From contig NZ_PJBC01000013.1 of assembly GCF_002836515.1 (NCBI RefSeq), positions 429,027 through 493,026 of the forward strand: a DNA stretch of 64,000 nucleotides, in the 5' to 3' direction. A program made the translations under genes and the position numbers. The stretch is from Pseudomonas sp. Choline-02u-1 (GTDB lineage: Bacteria; Pseudomonadota; Gammaproteobacteria; Pseudomonadales; Pseudomonadaceae). Numbering within the stretch: position 1 is the stretch's first letter; each line of letters begins with the position of its first letter. Positions 1 through 10,529 of the stretch are shown here, piece after piece. The notes under the pieces were generated by a model that was not told the DNA's origin, made no database searches, and worked only from the letters and a program-made list of their open reading frames with translations.

Positions 1-1005
1 GCGACCCTGGCGTTCGAAGGTCACCCGATTCGCATGACTGGTCAGGACATCGGCCGCGGTACGTTCTCGCACCGTCACGCTGTGCTGCACAACCAGAAAG
101 ACGCGGGCACCTACATTCCGCTGCAGAACCTGTACGACGGTCAGCCACGTTTCGACCTGTACGACTCGTTCCTCTCGGAAGAAGCGGTACTGGCATTCGA
201 ATACGGTTACTCGACCACCACGCCAAACGCGCTGGTGATCTGGGAAGCCCAGTTCGGCGACTTCGCCAACGGTGCGCAGGTCGTTATCGACCAGTTCATC
301 ACCAGCGGTGAGCACAAGTGGGGCCGTCTCTGCGGTCTGACCATGTTGCTGCCACATGGTTACGAAGGTCAGGGCCCTGAGCATAGCTCGGCACGTCTTG
401 AGCGTTACCTGCAGCTGTGCGCCGAGCACAACATTCAGGTGTGCATGCCGACCACGCCAGCACAGATCTACCACTTGCTGCGTCGTCAGGTAATCCGTCC
501 GCTGCGCAAGCCGCTGGTCGTGCTGACGCCGAAGTCGCTGCTGCGCCACAAGCTGGCCATCTCGACGCTGGAAGATCTGGCCGAAGGTTCGTTCCAGACC
601 GTGATCCCGGAAATCGACGCACTGGACCCGAAAAAGGTCGAGCGCGTGGTTCTGTGCAGCGGCAAGGTCTACTACGACCTGCTGGAAAAACGCCGTGCCG
701 AAGGCCGCGAAGATATCGCCATCGTGCGTATCGAGCAGCTGTATCCGTTCCCTGAGGACGACTTGAAGGAAGTCCTGGCTCCGTACACTAACGTCAAGCA
801 TGCCGTGTGGTGTCAGGAAGAGCCGATGAACCAGGGTGCCTGGTACTGCAGCCAGCATCACTTGCGTCGCAGCATTGCCAACCTCGACAAGACTCTCGTA
901 CTTGAGTACGCGGGCCGTGAGGCTTCGGCTGCGCCAGCTTGTGGTTATGCATCGATGCACGCCGAGCAGCAGGAAAAACTGCTGCAAGACGCTTTCACTG
1001 TTTAA
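1..1005 (+). CDS. sucA: 2-oxoglutarate dehydrogenase E1 component, C-terminal part
   Basis: This is the thiamine-diphosphate-dependent decarboxylase (E1) of the cytoplasmic 2-oxoglutarate dehydrogenase complex of the TCA cycle. The gene enters from the left edge in frame 1, and 334 codons are visible before TAA. The visible part carries the pyrimidine-binding and C-terminal transketolase-like domains: GHPIRMTGQDIGRGTF, SHRHAVLHNQ, then a glutamate-rich acidic stretch, GQGPEHSSARLERYLQL and the C-terminal WCQEEPMNQGAW. All are typical of E1o. It is followed 44 bases later by sucB, and the two are almost certainly co-transcribed. The N-terminal two thirds lie outside the window. Confidence 0.97.
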   Translation, partial: ATLAFEGHPIRMTGQDIGRGTFSHRHAVLHNQKDAGTYIPLQNLYDGQPRFDLYDSFLSEEAVLAFEYGYSTTTPNALVIWEAQFGDFANGAQVVIDQFITSGEHKWGRLCGLTMLLPHGYEGQGPEHSSARLERYLQLCAEHNIQVCMPTTPAQIYHLLRRQVIRPLRKPLVVLTPKSLLRHKLAISTLEDLAEGSFQTVIPEIDALDPKKVERVVLCSGKVYYDLLEKRRAEGREDIAIVRIEQLYPFPEDDLKEVLAPYTNVKHAVWCQEEPMNQGAWYCSQHHLRRSIANLDKTLVLEYAGREASAAPACGYASMHAEQQEKLLQDAFTV

Positions 1006-1049
1006 CGCCTTCGCGCTGACTGAAACCGAATTTTAAGGACCCACAGATA

Positions 1050-2276
1050 ATGGCTATCGAAATCAAAGCCCCGTCATTCCCGGAATCGGTTGCCGATGGC
1101 ACCGTTGCCACTTGGCACAAGAAACCAGGCGAGGCCGTCAAGCGTGACGACCTGATCGTCGACATCGAGACTGACAAGGTCGTGCTGGAAGTATTGGCCG
1201 AAGCCGACGGCGTGCTGGGCGCAATCATCGCCGAAGAAGGCGCTACCGTTCTGTCGAACCAGGTTCTGGGCTCGATCGAAGAGGGCGGCGCTGCTGCTGC
1301 CGCTCCTGCCGCCGCTGCTGCTCCGGCTGCTACTGCCGCTGCCGCACCGGCTGCTGCCGATGGCGAAGACGACCCGATCGCAGCACCGGCTGCTCGCAAG
1401 CTGGCTGAAGAGAACGGCATCAACATCGCTTCCGTTGCCGGTACCGGCAAAGGTGGTCGTGTGACCAAGGAAGACGTGGTTGCTGCTGTTGCTGCGAAGA
1501 AAGCCGCTCCGGCTGCCGCACCTGCCAAGGCTGCTGCTCCTTCGGCTGCTGCGCCTGTATTCGCTGCTGGCGACCGCATCGAGAAGCGCGTACCGATGAC
1601 CCGCGTGCGTGCCACCGTGGCCAAGCGTCTGGTTGAAGCCCAGTCGAACATGGCGATGCTGACCACGTTCAACGAAGTCGACATGACCGAAGTCATGGCC
1701 CTGCGTTCGAAGTACAAGGACCTGTTCGAGAAGTCCCACAACGGCGTACGCCTGGGCTTCATGTCGTTCTTCGTCAAAGCGGCCACCGAAGCGCTGAAGC
1801 GCTTCCCGGCTGTCAACGCGTCGATCGACGGCGGCGACATCGTTTACCACGGCTATGCGGACATCGGCGTTGCCGTTTCCAGCGATCGTGGCCTGGTCGT
1901 ACCGGTTCTGCGTAACGCTGAGCTGATGAGCCTGGCTGAAATCGAAGGCGGCATCGCCACCTTCGGCAAGAAGGCCCGTGACGGCAAACTGTCGATGGAC
2001 GAGATGACCGGTGGTACCTTCACCATCACCAACGGTGGTACCTTCGGTTCGATGATGTCGACGCCGATCGTCAACCCGCCGCAGGCAGCGATTCTGGGCA
2101 TGCACAACATCATCCAGCGTCCAATGGCCATCAACGGCCAGGTCGTGATCCGTCCGATGATGTACCTGGCACTGTCCTACGATCACCGTCTGATCGATGG
2201 CAAAGAAGCTGTGACCTTCCTGGTGACCATCAAGAACCTGCTGGAAGATCCGGCTCGTCTGTTGCTGGATATTTGA
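1050..2276 (+). CDS. sucB: Dihydrolipoyl succinyltransferase, E2 of 2-oxoglutarate dehydrogenase
   Basis: E2 forms the core of the complex and transfers the succinyl group from lipoamide to CoA. Domain order is clear over 408 residues. An N-terminal lipoyl domain has the lipoylated Lys43 in [11 protein letters not shown]. An Ala/Pro-rich hinge (about 81-103) leads to the peripheral subunit-binding domain (about 108-146), and a second Ala/Pro hinge (about 151-172) leads to the catalytic domain. That domain ends with SYDHRLIDG, placing catalytic His379 and Asp383. The length is normal for the family. The start follows an AAGGA ribosome site. It lies between sucA and lpdA, so E1, E2 and E3 are encoded together. 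Confidence 0.98.
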   Translation: MAIEIKAPSFPESVADGTVATWHKKPGEAVKRDDLIVDIETDKVVLEVLAEADGVLGAIIAEEGATVLSNQVLGSIEEGGAAAAAPAAAAAPAATAAAAPAAADGEDDPIAAPAARKLAEENGINIASVAGTGKGGRVTKEDVVAAVAAKKAAPAAAPAKAAAPSAAAPVFAAGDRIEKRVPMTRVRATVAKRLVEAQSNMAMLTTFNEVDMTEVMALRSKYKDLFEKSHNGVRLGFMSFFVKAATEALKRFPAVNASIDGGDIVYHGYADIGVAVSSDRGLVVPVLRNAELMSLAEIEGGIATFGKKARDGKLSMDEMTGGTFTITNGGTFGSMMSTPIVNPPQAAILGMHNIIQRPMAINGQVVIRPMMYLALSYDHRLIDGKEAVTFLVTIKNLLEDPARLLLDI

Positions 2277-2277
2277 T

Positions 2278-2360
2278 AGAAGCAGCTGCAAGTCTCAGGC
2301 TGCGAACTGCAGGTAAACGCAGTTTGGCTTGAGGCTTGCGGCTTCACGCTTGCTGCAAAA
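2278..2360. repeat. Imperfect inverted repeat between sucB and lpdA (CTGCAAG family)
   Basis: The 98-base gap between sucB and lpdA is filled by an imperfect inverted repeat rich in GCTGCAAG/CTTGCAGC words, with a loop near AGGTAAAC. The same word family forms the hairpin after sucD at 6109-6183. In mRNA it would fold into a long stem between the E2 and E3 cistrons. This resembles an intergenic repetitive extragenic palindrome, distinct from the GTGGGAGC family found elsewhere in the window. Confidence 0.6.
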
Positions 2361-2375
2361 AAGAGGATTTTTTGA

Positions 2376-3812
<1,437 letters not shown>

Positions 3813-3895
3813 GACATAATAAGAAACCACGGCGGTAGCGGCCCGTCGTGAGCCTTGCGAGCAAGACTCACCGCGGAATGTCCGCCGGACGCAGT

Positions 3896-3918
3896 CTTGC
3901 GTAGCTCAGCTACGCAAG
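3896..3918 (+). other. Perfect 10-bp hairpin in the lpdA-sucC gap
   Basis: CTTGCGTAGC, a 3-base loop TCA and GCTACGCAAG form a perfect stem. No run of T follows, so it does not look like an ordinary terminator. It lies in a 182-base gap that is otherwise without a gene, ahead of sucC. It may stabilise or separate the lpdA and sucC parts of the transcript, or be a processing site. Confidence 0.55.
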
Positions 3919-3994
3919 CAGCAGTCACAGGTGGCGCGGCACTCAAACGAGCGCAGCGCCGAATGCGCAGTACCTAACGAAGACGGTAAAAAGC

Positions 3995-5161
3995 ATGAAT
4001 CTTCACGAGTATCAGGGTAAGCAGCTGTTCGCTGAATACGGCCTGCCAGTTTCCACTGGTTACGCAGTAGACACCCCGGAAGCAGCAGCAGAAGCTTGCG
4101 ACAAGATCGGCGGCAACGAGTGGGTCGTCAAAGCCCAGGTTCACGCCGGTGGTCGCGGTAAAGCGGGCGGCGTCAAGCTGGTTCGCAGCAAAGAAGACGC
4201 CAAAGCCTTCGCACAGCAGTGGCTGGGCAAGCGTCTGGTGACTTACCAGACTGACGCCAACGGCCAGCCAGTCACCAAGATCCTGGTTGAATCGTGCACT
4301 GATATCGCTAAAGAGCTGTACCTGGGCGCTGTCGTTGACCGTTCGAGCCGTCGCATCGTGTTCATGGCTTCCACCGAAGGTGGCGTGGACATCGAGAAAA
4401 TCGCTCACGACACGCCAGAAAAAATTCTGAAAGCCACTATCGATCCACTGGTTGGCGCTCAGCCATCCCAGGGTCGCGAGCTGGCATTCCAGCTGGGTCT
4501 GGAAGGCAAGCAGGTCACTCAATTCGCCAAGATCTTCGTAGGTCTGGCCAAGCTGTTCAAAGACCACGACCTGGCTCTGCTGGAAGTGAACCCGCTGGTG
4601 ATCAAGGCTGACGGCGATCTGCACTGCCTCGACGCGAAGATCAACATCGACGCCAACGCCATGTACCGTCAGCCTAAGCTGAAGGCATTCCACGATCCGT
4701 CGCAGGACGATCCGCGCGAAGCGCACGCTGCCAAGTTCGAACTGAACTACGTAGCCCTGGAAGGCAACATCGGCTGCATGGTCAACGGTGCCGGTCTGGC
4801 GATGGGTACCATGGACATCGTCAACCTGCATGGCGGCAAGCCAGCCAACTTCCTCGACGTAGGCGGTGGCGCTACCAAGGAACGCGTTACTGAAGCGTTC
4901 AAGATCATCCTTTCCGACCAGAACGTCGCGGCAGTACTGGTCAACATCTTCGGCGGCATCGTTCGCTGCGACATGATTGCCGAAGGCATCATCGGCGCCG
5001 TGAAAGAAGTCGGCGTGAAAATCCCGGTTGTTGTTCGCCTTGAAGGCAACAACGCTGAGCTGGGCGCTAAAGTACTGGCAGAAAGCGGTTTGAACATCAT
5101 CGCTGCTACCAGCCTGACCGACGCTGCTCAACAAGTTGTCAAAGCTGCGGAGGGCAAATAA
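3995..5161 (+). CDS. sucC: Succinyl-CoA synthetase (ADP-forming) beta subunit
   Basis: SucC is the nucleotide-binding subunit of the enzyme that converts succinyl-CoA to succinate while forming ATP. The 388-residue protein starts [18 protein letters not shown], the usual N-terminus. It has an ATP-grasp domain with [13 protein letters not shown], and a C-terminal CoA-ligase domain with [13 protein letters not shown] and [16 protein letters not shown]. Its stop overlaps the start of sucD by one base (TAATG), which suggests translational coupling and equal subunit supply. Confidence 0.98.
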   Translation: MNLHEYQGKQLFAEYGLPVSTGYAVDTPEAAAEACDKIGGNEWVVKAQVHAGGRGKAGGVKLVRSKEDAKAFAQQWLGKRLVTYQTDANGQPVTKILVESCTDIAKELYLGAVVDRSSRRIVFMASTEGGVDIEKIAHDTPEKILKATIDPLVGAQPSQGRELAFQLGLEGKQVTQFAKIFVGLAKLFKDHDLALLEVNPLVIKADGDLHCLDAKINIDANAMYRQPKLKAFHDPSQDDPREAHAAKFELNYVALEGNIGCMVNGAGLAMGTMDIVNLHGGKPANFLDVGGGATKERVTEAFKIILSDQNVAAVLVNIFGGIVRCDMIAEGIIGAVKEVGVKIPVVVRLEGNNAELGAKVLAESGLNIIAATSLTDAAQQVVKAAEGK

Positions 5162-6045
5162 TGAGCGTCCTGATCAATAAAGACACCAAAGTTATCTGCC
5201 AGGGTATTACCGGTTCGCAAGGTAGTTTCCACACCCAGCAAGCCATCGAATACGGCACCAAGATGGTTGGCGGCGTAACTCCGGGCAAAGGCGGCACCGA
5301 GCACCTGGGTCTGCCAGTGTTCAACACCGTTAAAGATGCAGTAGCTGCCACCGGCGCTACCGCCAGCGTGATCTACGTTCCGGCTCCGTTCTGCAAGGAC
5401 TCGATCCTGGAAGCGGCATTCGGCGGCATCAAGCTGATCGTTTGCATCACCGAAGGCATTCCTACCCTGGACATGCTGGACGCTAAAGTTAAGTGCGACG
5501 AGCTGGGCGTAGTCCTGATCGGCCCTAACTGCCCAGGCGTGATCACCCCAGGCGAATGCAAGATCGGCATCATGCCAGGTCACATTCACTTGCCAGGCAA
5601 GGTCGGTATCGTTTCGCGTTCCGGCACCCTGACCTACGAAGCTGTGAAGCAGACCACTGACGCCGGTTTCGGTCAGTCGACTTGCGTCGGCATCGGCGGT
5701 GACCCGATCCCGGGTTCGAACTTCATCGACATCCTGAAGCTGTTCCAGGAAGACCCGAAGACCGAAGCGATCGTGATGATCGGCGAGATCGGCGGTTCGG
5801 CAGAAGAAGAAGCGGCTGCCTACATCAAGGCTAACGTGACCAAGCCGGTTGTTTCCTACATCGCTGGTGTGACTGCTCCTCCGGGCAAGCGCATGGGCCA
5901 TGCTGGCGCAATCATCTCTGGCGGCAAAGGCACTGCAGACGAGAAATTCGCTGCGCTGCAAGACGCAGGCGTAAAAACCGTGCGTTCGCTGGCAGACATC
6001 GGCAAGGCCTTGGCCGAGCTGACTGGCTGGGAAGTGAAGAAGTAA
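5161..6045 (+). CDS. sucD: Succinyl-CoA synthetase alpha subunit
   Basis: SucD carries the CoA-binding domain and the histidine that is transiently phosphorylated. The 294-residue protein begins [18 protein letters not shown], has the Rossmann-type [15 protein letters not shown] and [11 protein letters not shown], and contains His247 in [10 protein letters not shown], equivalent to the phospho-histidine of the family. The start codon shares a base with the sucC stop. A very strong terminator begins 27 bases after the stop, so this is the last gene of the TCA operon. Confidence 0.98.
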   Translation: MSVLINKDTKVICQGITGSQGSFHTQQAIEYGTKMVGGVTPGKGGTEHLGLPVFNTVKDAVAATGATASVIYVPAPFCKDSILEAAFGGIKLIVCITEGIPTLDMLDAKVKCDELGVVLIGPNCPGVITPGECKIGIMPGHIHLPGKVGIVSRSGTLTYEAVKQTTDAGFGQSTCVGIGGDPIPGSNFIDILKLFQEDPKTEAIVMIGEIGGSAEEEAAAYIKANVTKPVVSYIAGVTAPPGKRMGHAGAIISGGKGTADEKFAALQDAGVKTVRSLADIGKALAELTGWEVKK

Positions 6046-6072
6046 GCTTCGGCTGACTTTTTAGCTCCAGCA

Positions 6073-6106
6073 ACAAAGGCCACCTTCGGGTGGCCTTTGT
6101 CGTTTC
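6073..6106 (+). terminator. Rho-independent terminator after sucD
   Basis: A perfect 12-bp stem ACAAAGGCCACC / GGTGGCCTTTGT encloses a UUCG tetraloop and is followed by CGTTT. It ends the sucAB-lpd-sucCD transcript. Confidence 0.9.
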
Positions 6107-6108
6107 AG

Positions 6109-6183
6109 AGCAGCGGCAAGCCTCAAGCTGCTAGCTGCAAGATGGATGCTTGCAGCTCAAAACTTGTAGCTTGCAGCTGCTTT
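6109..6183. repeat. Imperfect inverted repeat downstream of sucD (CTGCAAG family)
   Basis: Two arms of about 33 bases, AGCAGCGGCAAGCCTCAAG... and ...CTTGTAGCTTGCAGCTGCT, are imperfect reverse complements around a GATGGAT-containing centre. It is the same word family as the sucB-lpdA repeat. The rest of the 361-base sucD-brnQ gap (6184-6406) shows no gene and must hold the brnQ promoter, which I could not locate with confidence. Confidence 0.65.
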
Positions 6184-6406
6184 TCTTATGTAAACGCGAC
6201 ACTGAAACGTCGCGTATCGGATAGTTCGCCCTCCAACAGTGCGTTTGCAAGCCAGATTCGTTAGGCTAGCAGCCATTTTTGCGTCCGCCGCCCACAAGGC
6301 AGCTACGCGCTTTAAGGGTCAGTCCCATACGGATCGACAGCATTTCCCTAATCCAACAGGGCAATCCCCCTCTAAATTCCGATTTCAGTAGTGTGGTATT
6401 ACCTTA

Positions 6407-7720
6407 ATGAAAGTTTTGAAAGGTCAGGACATCCTGGCGCTTGGTTTTATGACGTTTGCCCTGTTTGTCGGGGCCGGTAACATCATCTTCCCGCCGATCG
6501 TCGGCTTGCAGGCCGGCCCCCACGTGTGGATGGCTGCGCTGGGCTTTCTGATCACCGCTGTAGGTTTGCCGGTGGTCACTGTAGTGGCGCTGGCCAAAGT
6601 TGGCGGCGCGATGGATGCGTTGAGCAGCCCGATCGGCAAAATCGCTGGCGGCATCCTCGCGGCGGCGTGCTATCTGGCTGTCGGCCCGCTGTTCGCCACT
6701 CCGCGTACCGCGACCGTTTCCTTCGAAGTGGGTCTGGCGCCGTTGACCGGCGAGAGTCCGCTGGCGCTGTTCCTCTACAGCTCGGTGTACTTCCTGCTGG
6801 TATTCTTCATTTCGCTCTACCCTGGGCGTTTGCTGGATACGGTGGGCCGCTTCCTCGCGCCGCTGAAAATCATTGCGCTGGCAGTACTGGGTATCGCCGC
6901 GTTCGCCTTGCCGGCGGGTGACATCGGTCACGGCACACCGGAATACGTCGCCGCACCATTCTCCCAAGGCTTCATCAATGGTTACCTGACCATGGATACC
7001 CTGGGGGCGCTGGTGTTCGGCATCGTCATCGTCAACGCGATTCGCTCCCGTGGCGTCGAGTCGCCGGCACTGATCACCCGATACGCGATCATCGCCGGGC
7101 TCATCGCCGGCGTGGGTCTGGCACTGGTCTACGTCAGCCTGTTCCGCCTCGGTTCCGGCAGCCACGAAGTCGCGGTCGGTGCCACCAATGGCGCGGCGGT
7201 GCTGCATGCTTACGTGCAGCACACCTTCGGTTCGCTGGGCAGCGGTTTCCTTGCGGTGCTGATCTCGTTGGCGTGTCTGGTCACGGCGGTCGGCCTGACC
7301 TGTGCTTGCGCTGAATATTTCAGCCGTGTGCTGCCTCTGTCCTACAAGACTCTGGTGATCATCCTCGCAGCGTTCTCGCTGCTGGTCTCCAACCTCGGCC
7401 TGACCAAGCTCATCGCCTTTTCGATTCCGGTGCTCACGGCGATCTATCCGCCGTGCATCGTTCTGGTCGCGCTGAGCTTCTGCAAGGATTTCTGGCATGA
7501 GCACGGGCGTATTCTTGGCCCGGTGATGCTGGTGTCATTCGTGTTCGGCACCATCGACGCGTTGAAGGGCGCCGGTCTGGCCGAGCGGATGCCGGCTCAG
7601 TTGACCCACCTGCCGCTGAGCGAGCAGGGTCTGGCGTGGCTGGTGCCGTGCGTGATGACTCTGGTGGTGGCCGTGGTTTGCGACCGCCTGCTCGGCAAGC
7701 GCAGCGAAGCCACTGCCTGA
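6407..7720 (+). CDS. brnQ: Branched-chain amino acid transporter, LIVCS family
   Basis: BrnQ is an inner-membrane cation-coupled carrier for leucine, isoleucine and valine. The 437-residue protein has about 12 hydrophobic segments. Its N-terminus contains the family signature [19 protein letters not shown], followed by the internal [15 protein letters not shown], both highly conserved in LIVCS transporters. Length is normal. It is a single-gene unit with its own terminator 50 bases downstream. The ATG at the start of [13 protein letters not shown] is used because the conserved region begins immediately after it. Confidence 0.96.
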   Translation: MKVLKGQDILALGFMTFALFVGAGNIIFPPIVGLQAGPHVWMAALGFLITAVGLPVVTVVALAKVGGAMDALSSPIGKIAGGILAAACYLAVGPLFATPRTATVSFEVGLAPLTGESPLALFLYSSVYFLLVFFISLYPGRLLDTVGRFLAPLKIIALAVLGIAAFALPAGDIGHGTPEYVAAPFSQGFINGYLTMDTLGALVFGIVIVNAIRSRGVESPALITRYAIIAGLIAGVGLALVYVSLFRLGSGSHEVAVGATNGAAVLHAYVQHTFGSLGSGFLAVLISLACLVTAVGLTCACAEYFSRVLPLSYKTLVIILAAFSLLVSNLGLTKLIAFSIPVLTAIYPPCIVLVALSFCKDFWHEHGRILGPVMLVSFVFGTIDALKGAGLAERMPAQLTHLPLSEQGLAWLVPCVMTLVVAVVCDRLLGKRSEATA

Positions 7721-7763
7721 CGTGGTTTGACCCGCCACAAGTGGGTTCGGCAGGGTTAAACAG

Positions 7764-7799
7764 AAATGCCCCGTATCAATCGATACGGGGCATTTTTTA
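7764..7799 (+). terminator. Rho-independent terminator after brnQ
   Basis: The stem AAATGCCCCGTATC / GATACGGGGCATTT has the loop AATC and is followed by a T run. It closes brnQ. Confidence 0.9.
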
Positions 7800-7856
7800 T
7801 GCGCGTGAGGCAGTGTCTTTTTTGCTGAGCTAACGTCGAAAGAGTTGCCTGGTCTG

Positions 7857-7888
7857 CATGTGGGAGCGAGCTTGATCACTCCCACAGG
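7857..7888. repeat. Single degenerate REP element in the leader of the DUF599 gene
   Basis: TGTGGGAG and CTCCCACA (8-bp stem) surround CGAGCTTGATCA, a shortened form of the GTGGGAGC...GCTCGCGAA repeat found elsewhere in the window. It would fold in the 5' leader of the next gene. Confidence 0.6.
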
Positions 7889-7925
7889 TTTTTCCGATGT
7901 ACCGCGCCTCATCACAAGGAATTGC

Positions 7926-8663
7926 ATGTCGTTCATCCAAGCCAATCTCATCCACCTGCTCGCCGCCGTCTGGTTTGTCATCTGCTGGGGCGGCTACACC
8001 CGTTACGCCACCTGGAAGGCGCGCGATACGGCATGTCTGGCCAGCGTGTTGCACCTGTACCGCGAAGACTGGATGCGCCGCATGTTGCTGCGTGACAACC
8101 GGATCGCCGACGCCAGCGTGATCGGCAATCTGGAACGTAACGCCTCGTTCTTCGCTTCCAGCACGCTGATCATCCTCGCCGGTATTCTCACCGTACTCGG
8201 GGCGTCGGAGCGGGCGGTATCGTTGCTGGCAGATATTCCGATGGTGCAGCAGGCTTCGCAGGGCATGTCGGAAATCAAATTACTGTGTCTGGCCCTGGTG
8301 TTCGTCTATGCGTTCTTCACGTTCAGCTGGTGCATGCGCCAATACAACTTTGCGGCGATTCTGGTCGGTTCAGCGCCGATGATCGGTGAGCGTCAAGTGA
8401 CCGAGCAGGAACGCAAGGCCTTCGCTTCGCGTGCGGCACGGGTGATTTCGATGGCGGCCAACCAGTTCAACTTCGGCCTGCGTTCCTACTACTTCGGCAT
8501 GAGCATGCTGGCGTGGTTCGTCAGCCCGTGGTTGTTCATGATCATGAGCGCGGGAGTTGTGGTGGTGTTGTATCGCCGGGAGTTTCATTCCGACGTTCTC
8601 GATGTCATGGTCTATACCCCTACAGAGGCGCCCGTCCCTGAGACAAACAAAGAGGCTGTTTGA
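7926..8663 (+). CDS. DUF599 family membrane protein
   Basis: The protein is an inner-membrane protein of 245 residues matching the DUF599 family by overall sequence. It has an N-terminal helix (LIHLLAAVWFVICWGGY), a cytoplasmic-looking stretch with W-x-RRMLLRDNRI, a helix near 80-95, one near 120-140, and a C-terminal pair around WFVSPWLFMIMSAGVVVVLY. The function is not known. The start chosen is the ATG of MSFIQANLIHLLA, preceded by AAGGAATTGC. An upstream in-frame TTG would force translation through the REP hairpin and is unlikely. Its stop overlaps the start of the next gene by one base, so the two form an operon. Confidence 0.8.
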   Translation: MSFIQANLIHLLAAVWFVICWGGYTRYATWKARDTACLASVLHLYREDWMRRMLLRDNRIADASVIGNLERNASFFASSTLIILAGILTVLGASERAVSLLADIPMVQQASQGMSEIKLLCLALVFVYAFFTFSWCMRQYNFAAILVGSAPMIGERQVTEQERKAFASRAARVISMAANQFNFGLRSYYFGMSMLAWFVSPWLFMIMSAGVVVVLYRREFHSDVLDVMVYTPTEAPVPETNKEAV

Positions 8664-9064
8664 TGAGTATTCCGTTCTGGTGTGTGTTTATCAGTGCTTT
8701 ATTGATCTACGTGGCGCGCATGCCGGTGGCCAAGGCCATGAAGGAACAGGGAGGGTATGACAATCATTTGCCGCGGCAGCAACAGGCGCAATTGACCGGG
8801 TTCGGTGCGAGGGCGCTGGCGGCCCATCAGAACAGCATCGAAGCGTTTATTTTGTTCGCCGTCGGTGTGCTGATGGCGCACACCACGCAAACCGCAGGCT
8901 GGCTGATCGATGCGCTGGCGATCATCTTCGTGATCTCGCGGATCTTGTATCTGTGGTTCTATCTGGCCGACCTGCCGAAGTTGCGCAGCCTGATGTGGCT
9001 AGTTGGCTTTGTCTGTTCGTTGTCGTTGATGATTAGTCCGACTTTTAGAACCGTGTTGCTATAA
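8663..9064 (+). CDS. MAPEG family membrane protein
   Basis: This 133-residue protein of four predicted membrane helices belongs to the MAPEG family (membrane-associated proteins in eicosanoid and glutathione metabolism). Typical features are RALAAHQNSIEAFILFAVGVLMAH (the conserved A-x-x-N-x-x-E-x-F motif) and the late SRILYLWFYLADLPKLRSLMW segment. Bacterial members are mostly of unknown substrate, so a glutathione-related role is only a family-level guess. The ATG shares a base with the stop of the DUF599 gene, indicating translational coupling. Confidence 0.85.
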   Translation: MSIPFWCVFISALLIYVARMPVAKAMKEQGGYDNHLPRQQQAQLTGFGARALAAHQNSIEAFILFAVGVLMAHTTQTAGWLIDALAIIFVISRILYLWFYLADLPKLRSLMWLVGFVCSLSLMISPTFRTVLL

Positions 9065-9081
9065 AACGGTAAATCGCAGAC

Positions 9082-9116
9082 AAAAGAAAACCCGCACTTG
9101 GCGGGTTTTCTTTTCA
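9082..9116. terminator. Bidirectional terminator between MAPEG gene and lipoprotein gene
   Basis: A 14-bp stem AAAAGAAAACCCGC / GCGGGTTTTCTTTT has the loop ACTTG. A or T runs flank both sides, so it can end transcription from both converging genes. Confidence 0.9.
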
Positions 9117-9127
9117 CACCAGAAAGC

Positions 9128-9364
9128 TTATTGCTTTTTGGCGGCTTCTTCTTGAGCAGCGGCGTTCGATTCAGCCTGAGCTTTGGCAGCTTCGGCGTTT
9201 TCTTTTGCTGCGTCGTTCACTTTATCCTGAGCTTTGTTCATGTCTTGCTGAGCTTGCTCAGCATGTTGGTTGGCATCTTGAGCTTTGTCCTCGGATTTTT
9301 TATCGCAGGCAGCGAGACCGAGGGAAGCGGTCAACATCAAGGCAATAGCTAAAGTCTTACGCAT
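9128..9364 (-). CDS. Small Ala/Gln-rich lipoprotein
   Basis: The protein is a 78-residue lipoprotein. MRKTLAIALMLTASLGLAAC is a signal peptide with the lipobox LAAC, giving the lipid-bearing Cys20. The mature chain is almost all charged and alanine residues with heptad-like spacing, and it is predicted to form one long helix or coiled coil. The start is the ATG preceded by AAGGAGATACACCC; a longer in-frame reading would bury the signal peptide. It resembles small envelope-stress lipoproteins in general form, but I recognise no specific family. A possible AlgU promoter lies just upstream. Confidence 0.8.
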   Translation of the reverse strand: MRKTLAIALMLTASLGLAACDKKSEDKAQDANQHAEQAQQDMNKAQDKVNDAAKENAEAAKAQAESNAAAQEEAAKKQ

Positions 9365-9400
9365 GGGGTGTATCTCCTTATGGAAAATAACTACTGGCCT

Positions 9401-9428
9401 TAAGAACTCGGCGCTACGGGTTAAGTTC
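9401..9428 (-). promoter_or_regulatory. Possible AlgU (sigma-22/RpoE-type) promoter of the small lipoprotein
   Basis: On the minus strand GAACTT is followed after 17 bases by TCTTA, close to the AlgU consensus GAACTT-N16/17-TCTGA (one mismatch). Its position gives a leader of about 30 bases before the lipoprotein ATG. AlgU commonly drives envelope-stress lipoproteins in Pseudomonas. The assignment rests on sequence alone. Confidence 0.45.
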
Positions 9429-9522
9429 CTCATTTGTTTCAGATATATAAGTTTGTTTTATCACGGAACTTTTGCCGCTTTTCTCACTACTGGCAAAAGG
9501 CCCAAACGCGAGTAATTATCAC

Positions 9523-9999
9523 ATGGCCGTAAACCCCGTTTTTGAGCGCGCGACGCGCTTTTTATCGGCATTGCGTCACTGTCAGGTCTTGGGTCTGCAG
9601 GTGCACAGCGCCTCGAGCGCAGGTCTGACGGTGATCCTGCCCTACAGCGAAAAAATCGTCGGCAATCCAGAAACCGGAGTCATCCACGGTGGCGCCATCA
9701 CTTCGCTGATGGACACCGCGTGCGGTATGTCGACCTTGTGCGTGCTGCCGGAGTTCGAAGTCTGTCCGACCCTCGATCTGCGCATCGACTACATGCACGC
9801 CGCCGAACCGCACAAAGCCGTGTACGGCTTTGCCCAGTGCTACCGCGTCACCACCGACGTGATCTTCGCCCGAGGCTATGCCTACCAGGACGATCCCGAG
9901 CAGCCAATCGCTCATGTCGTCGGCACCTTCATGCGCATGGGCGTTGGTCTGAAGGGCAGCAGGGGCTTCGCCGGCGCGATCAAGGGAGCCAGCCAATGA
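9523..9999 (+). CDS. PaaI-type hotdog thioesterase
   Basis: The 158-residue protein is a single hotdog domain of the PaaI/acyl-CoA thioesterase type, expected to hydrolyse acyl- or aryl-CoA thioesters in the cytoplasm. The key motif is NPETGVIHGGAITSLMDTACG, with the HGG turn and the acidic residue in the following helix, and a DLRIDYMH strand follows. The start is the ATG of MAVNPVFERATRFLSALRHC; a longer in-frame start is possible but adds no conserved sequence. The stop overlaps the next gene (ATGA), so the two thioesterases are translated as a pair. Confidence 0.85.
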   Translation: MAVNPVFERATRFLSALRHCQVLGLQVHSASSAGLTVILPYSEKIVGNPETGVIHGGAITSLMDTACGMSTLCVLPEFEVCPTLDLRIDYMHAAEPHKAVYGFAQCYRVTTDVIFARGYAYQDDPEQPIAHVVGTFMRMGVGLKGSRGFAGAIKGASQ

Positions 10000-10448
10000 G
10001 CAACGATCTCAGGGAGCAGCTGCAACAAGCCCACGCGCAGGGCGATTACGCGCCGCTGCTGGCATTGATCCCTTATGCCGGGCTGATCGGTATTGAGTGC
10101 TCGCGAGTCGGCGATGAGCTGCTGTTCAAGCTGCCGGCGAACAAGGACAACATTGGTAACCCTTTATTGCCGGCGATTCACGGCGGAGTGATTGCCGGTT
10201 TCATGGAGCTGGCCGCGGCCTTGCATTTGCTGATCTTCACCGGCACGCCGGGTGTGCCGAAGATCATCGATTTTTCTCTCGATTACCTGCGCGCCGGGCA
10301 ATTTCGCGACACTTGGGCCAGGTGTCAGGTCTGTCGTCAGGGCCGGCGCGTGGCCAACGTCGCGGTCACGGCGTGGCAGAGTACCGAGGGCGAACCGATC
10401 GCCACCGCCCGTGCGCATTTCAAAATCGACGAACCCTTGAAATCCTGA
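9996..10448 (+). CDS. Second PaaI-type hotdog thioesterase
   Basis: This is a 150-residue hotdog protein related to the one before it. It has NIGNPLLPAIHGGVIAGFMELAA, equivalent to the HGG motif region of PaaI enzymes, then IIDFSLDYLRAG. The two proteins have diverged strongly outside this core, so they may act as a heteromeric pair or on different thioesters. The start overlaps the upstream stop by four bases, after AAGGGAG. It is followed by htpG after 81 bases. Confidence 0.82.
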   Translation: MSNDLREQLQQAHAQGDYAPLLALIPYAGLIGIECSRVGDELLFKLPANKDNIGNPLLPAIHGGVIAGFMELAAALHLLIFTGTPGVPKIIDFSLDYLRAGQFRDTWARCQVCRQGRRVANVAVTAWQSTEGEPIATARAHFKIDEPLKS

Positions 10449-10529
10449 ACAGCGCCCCAAACTCAGATGACAACCCGCCGCCGACCACTCGGGTCGCGGC
10501 CACTGCCATCTGATTGGAGTTTGATGACC

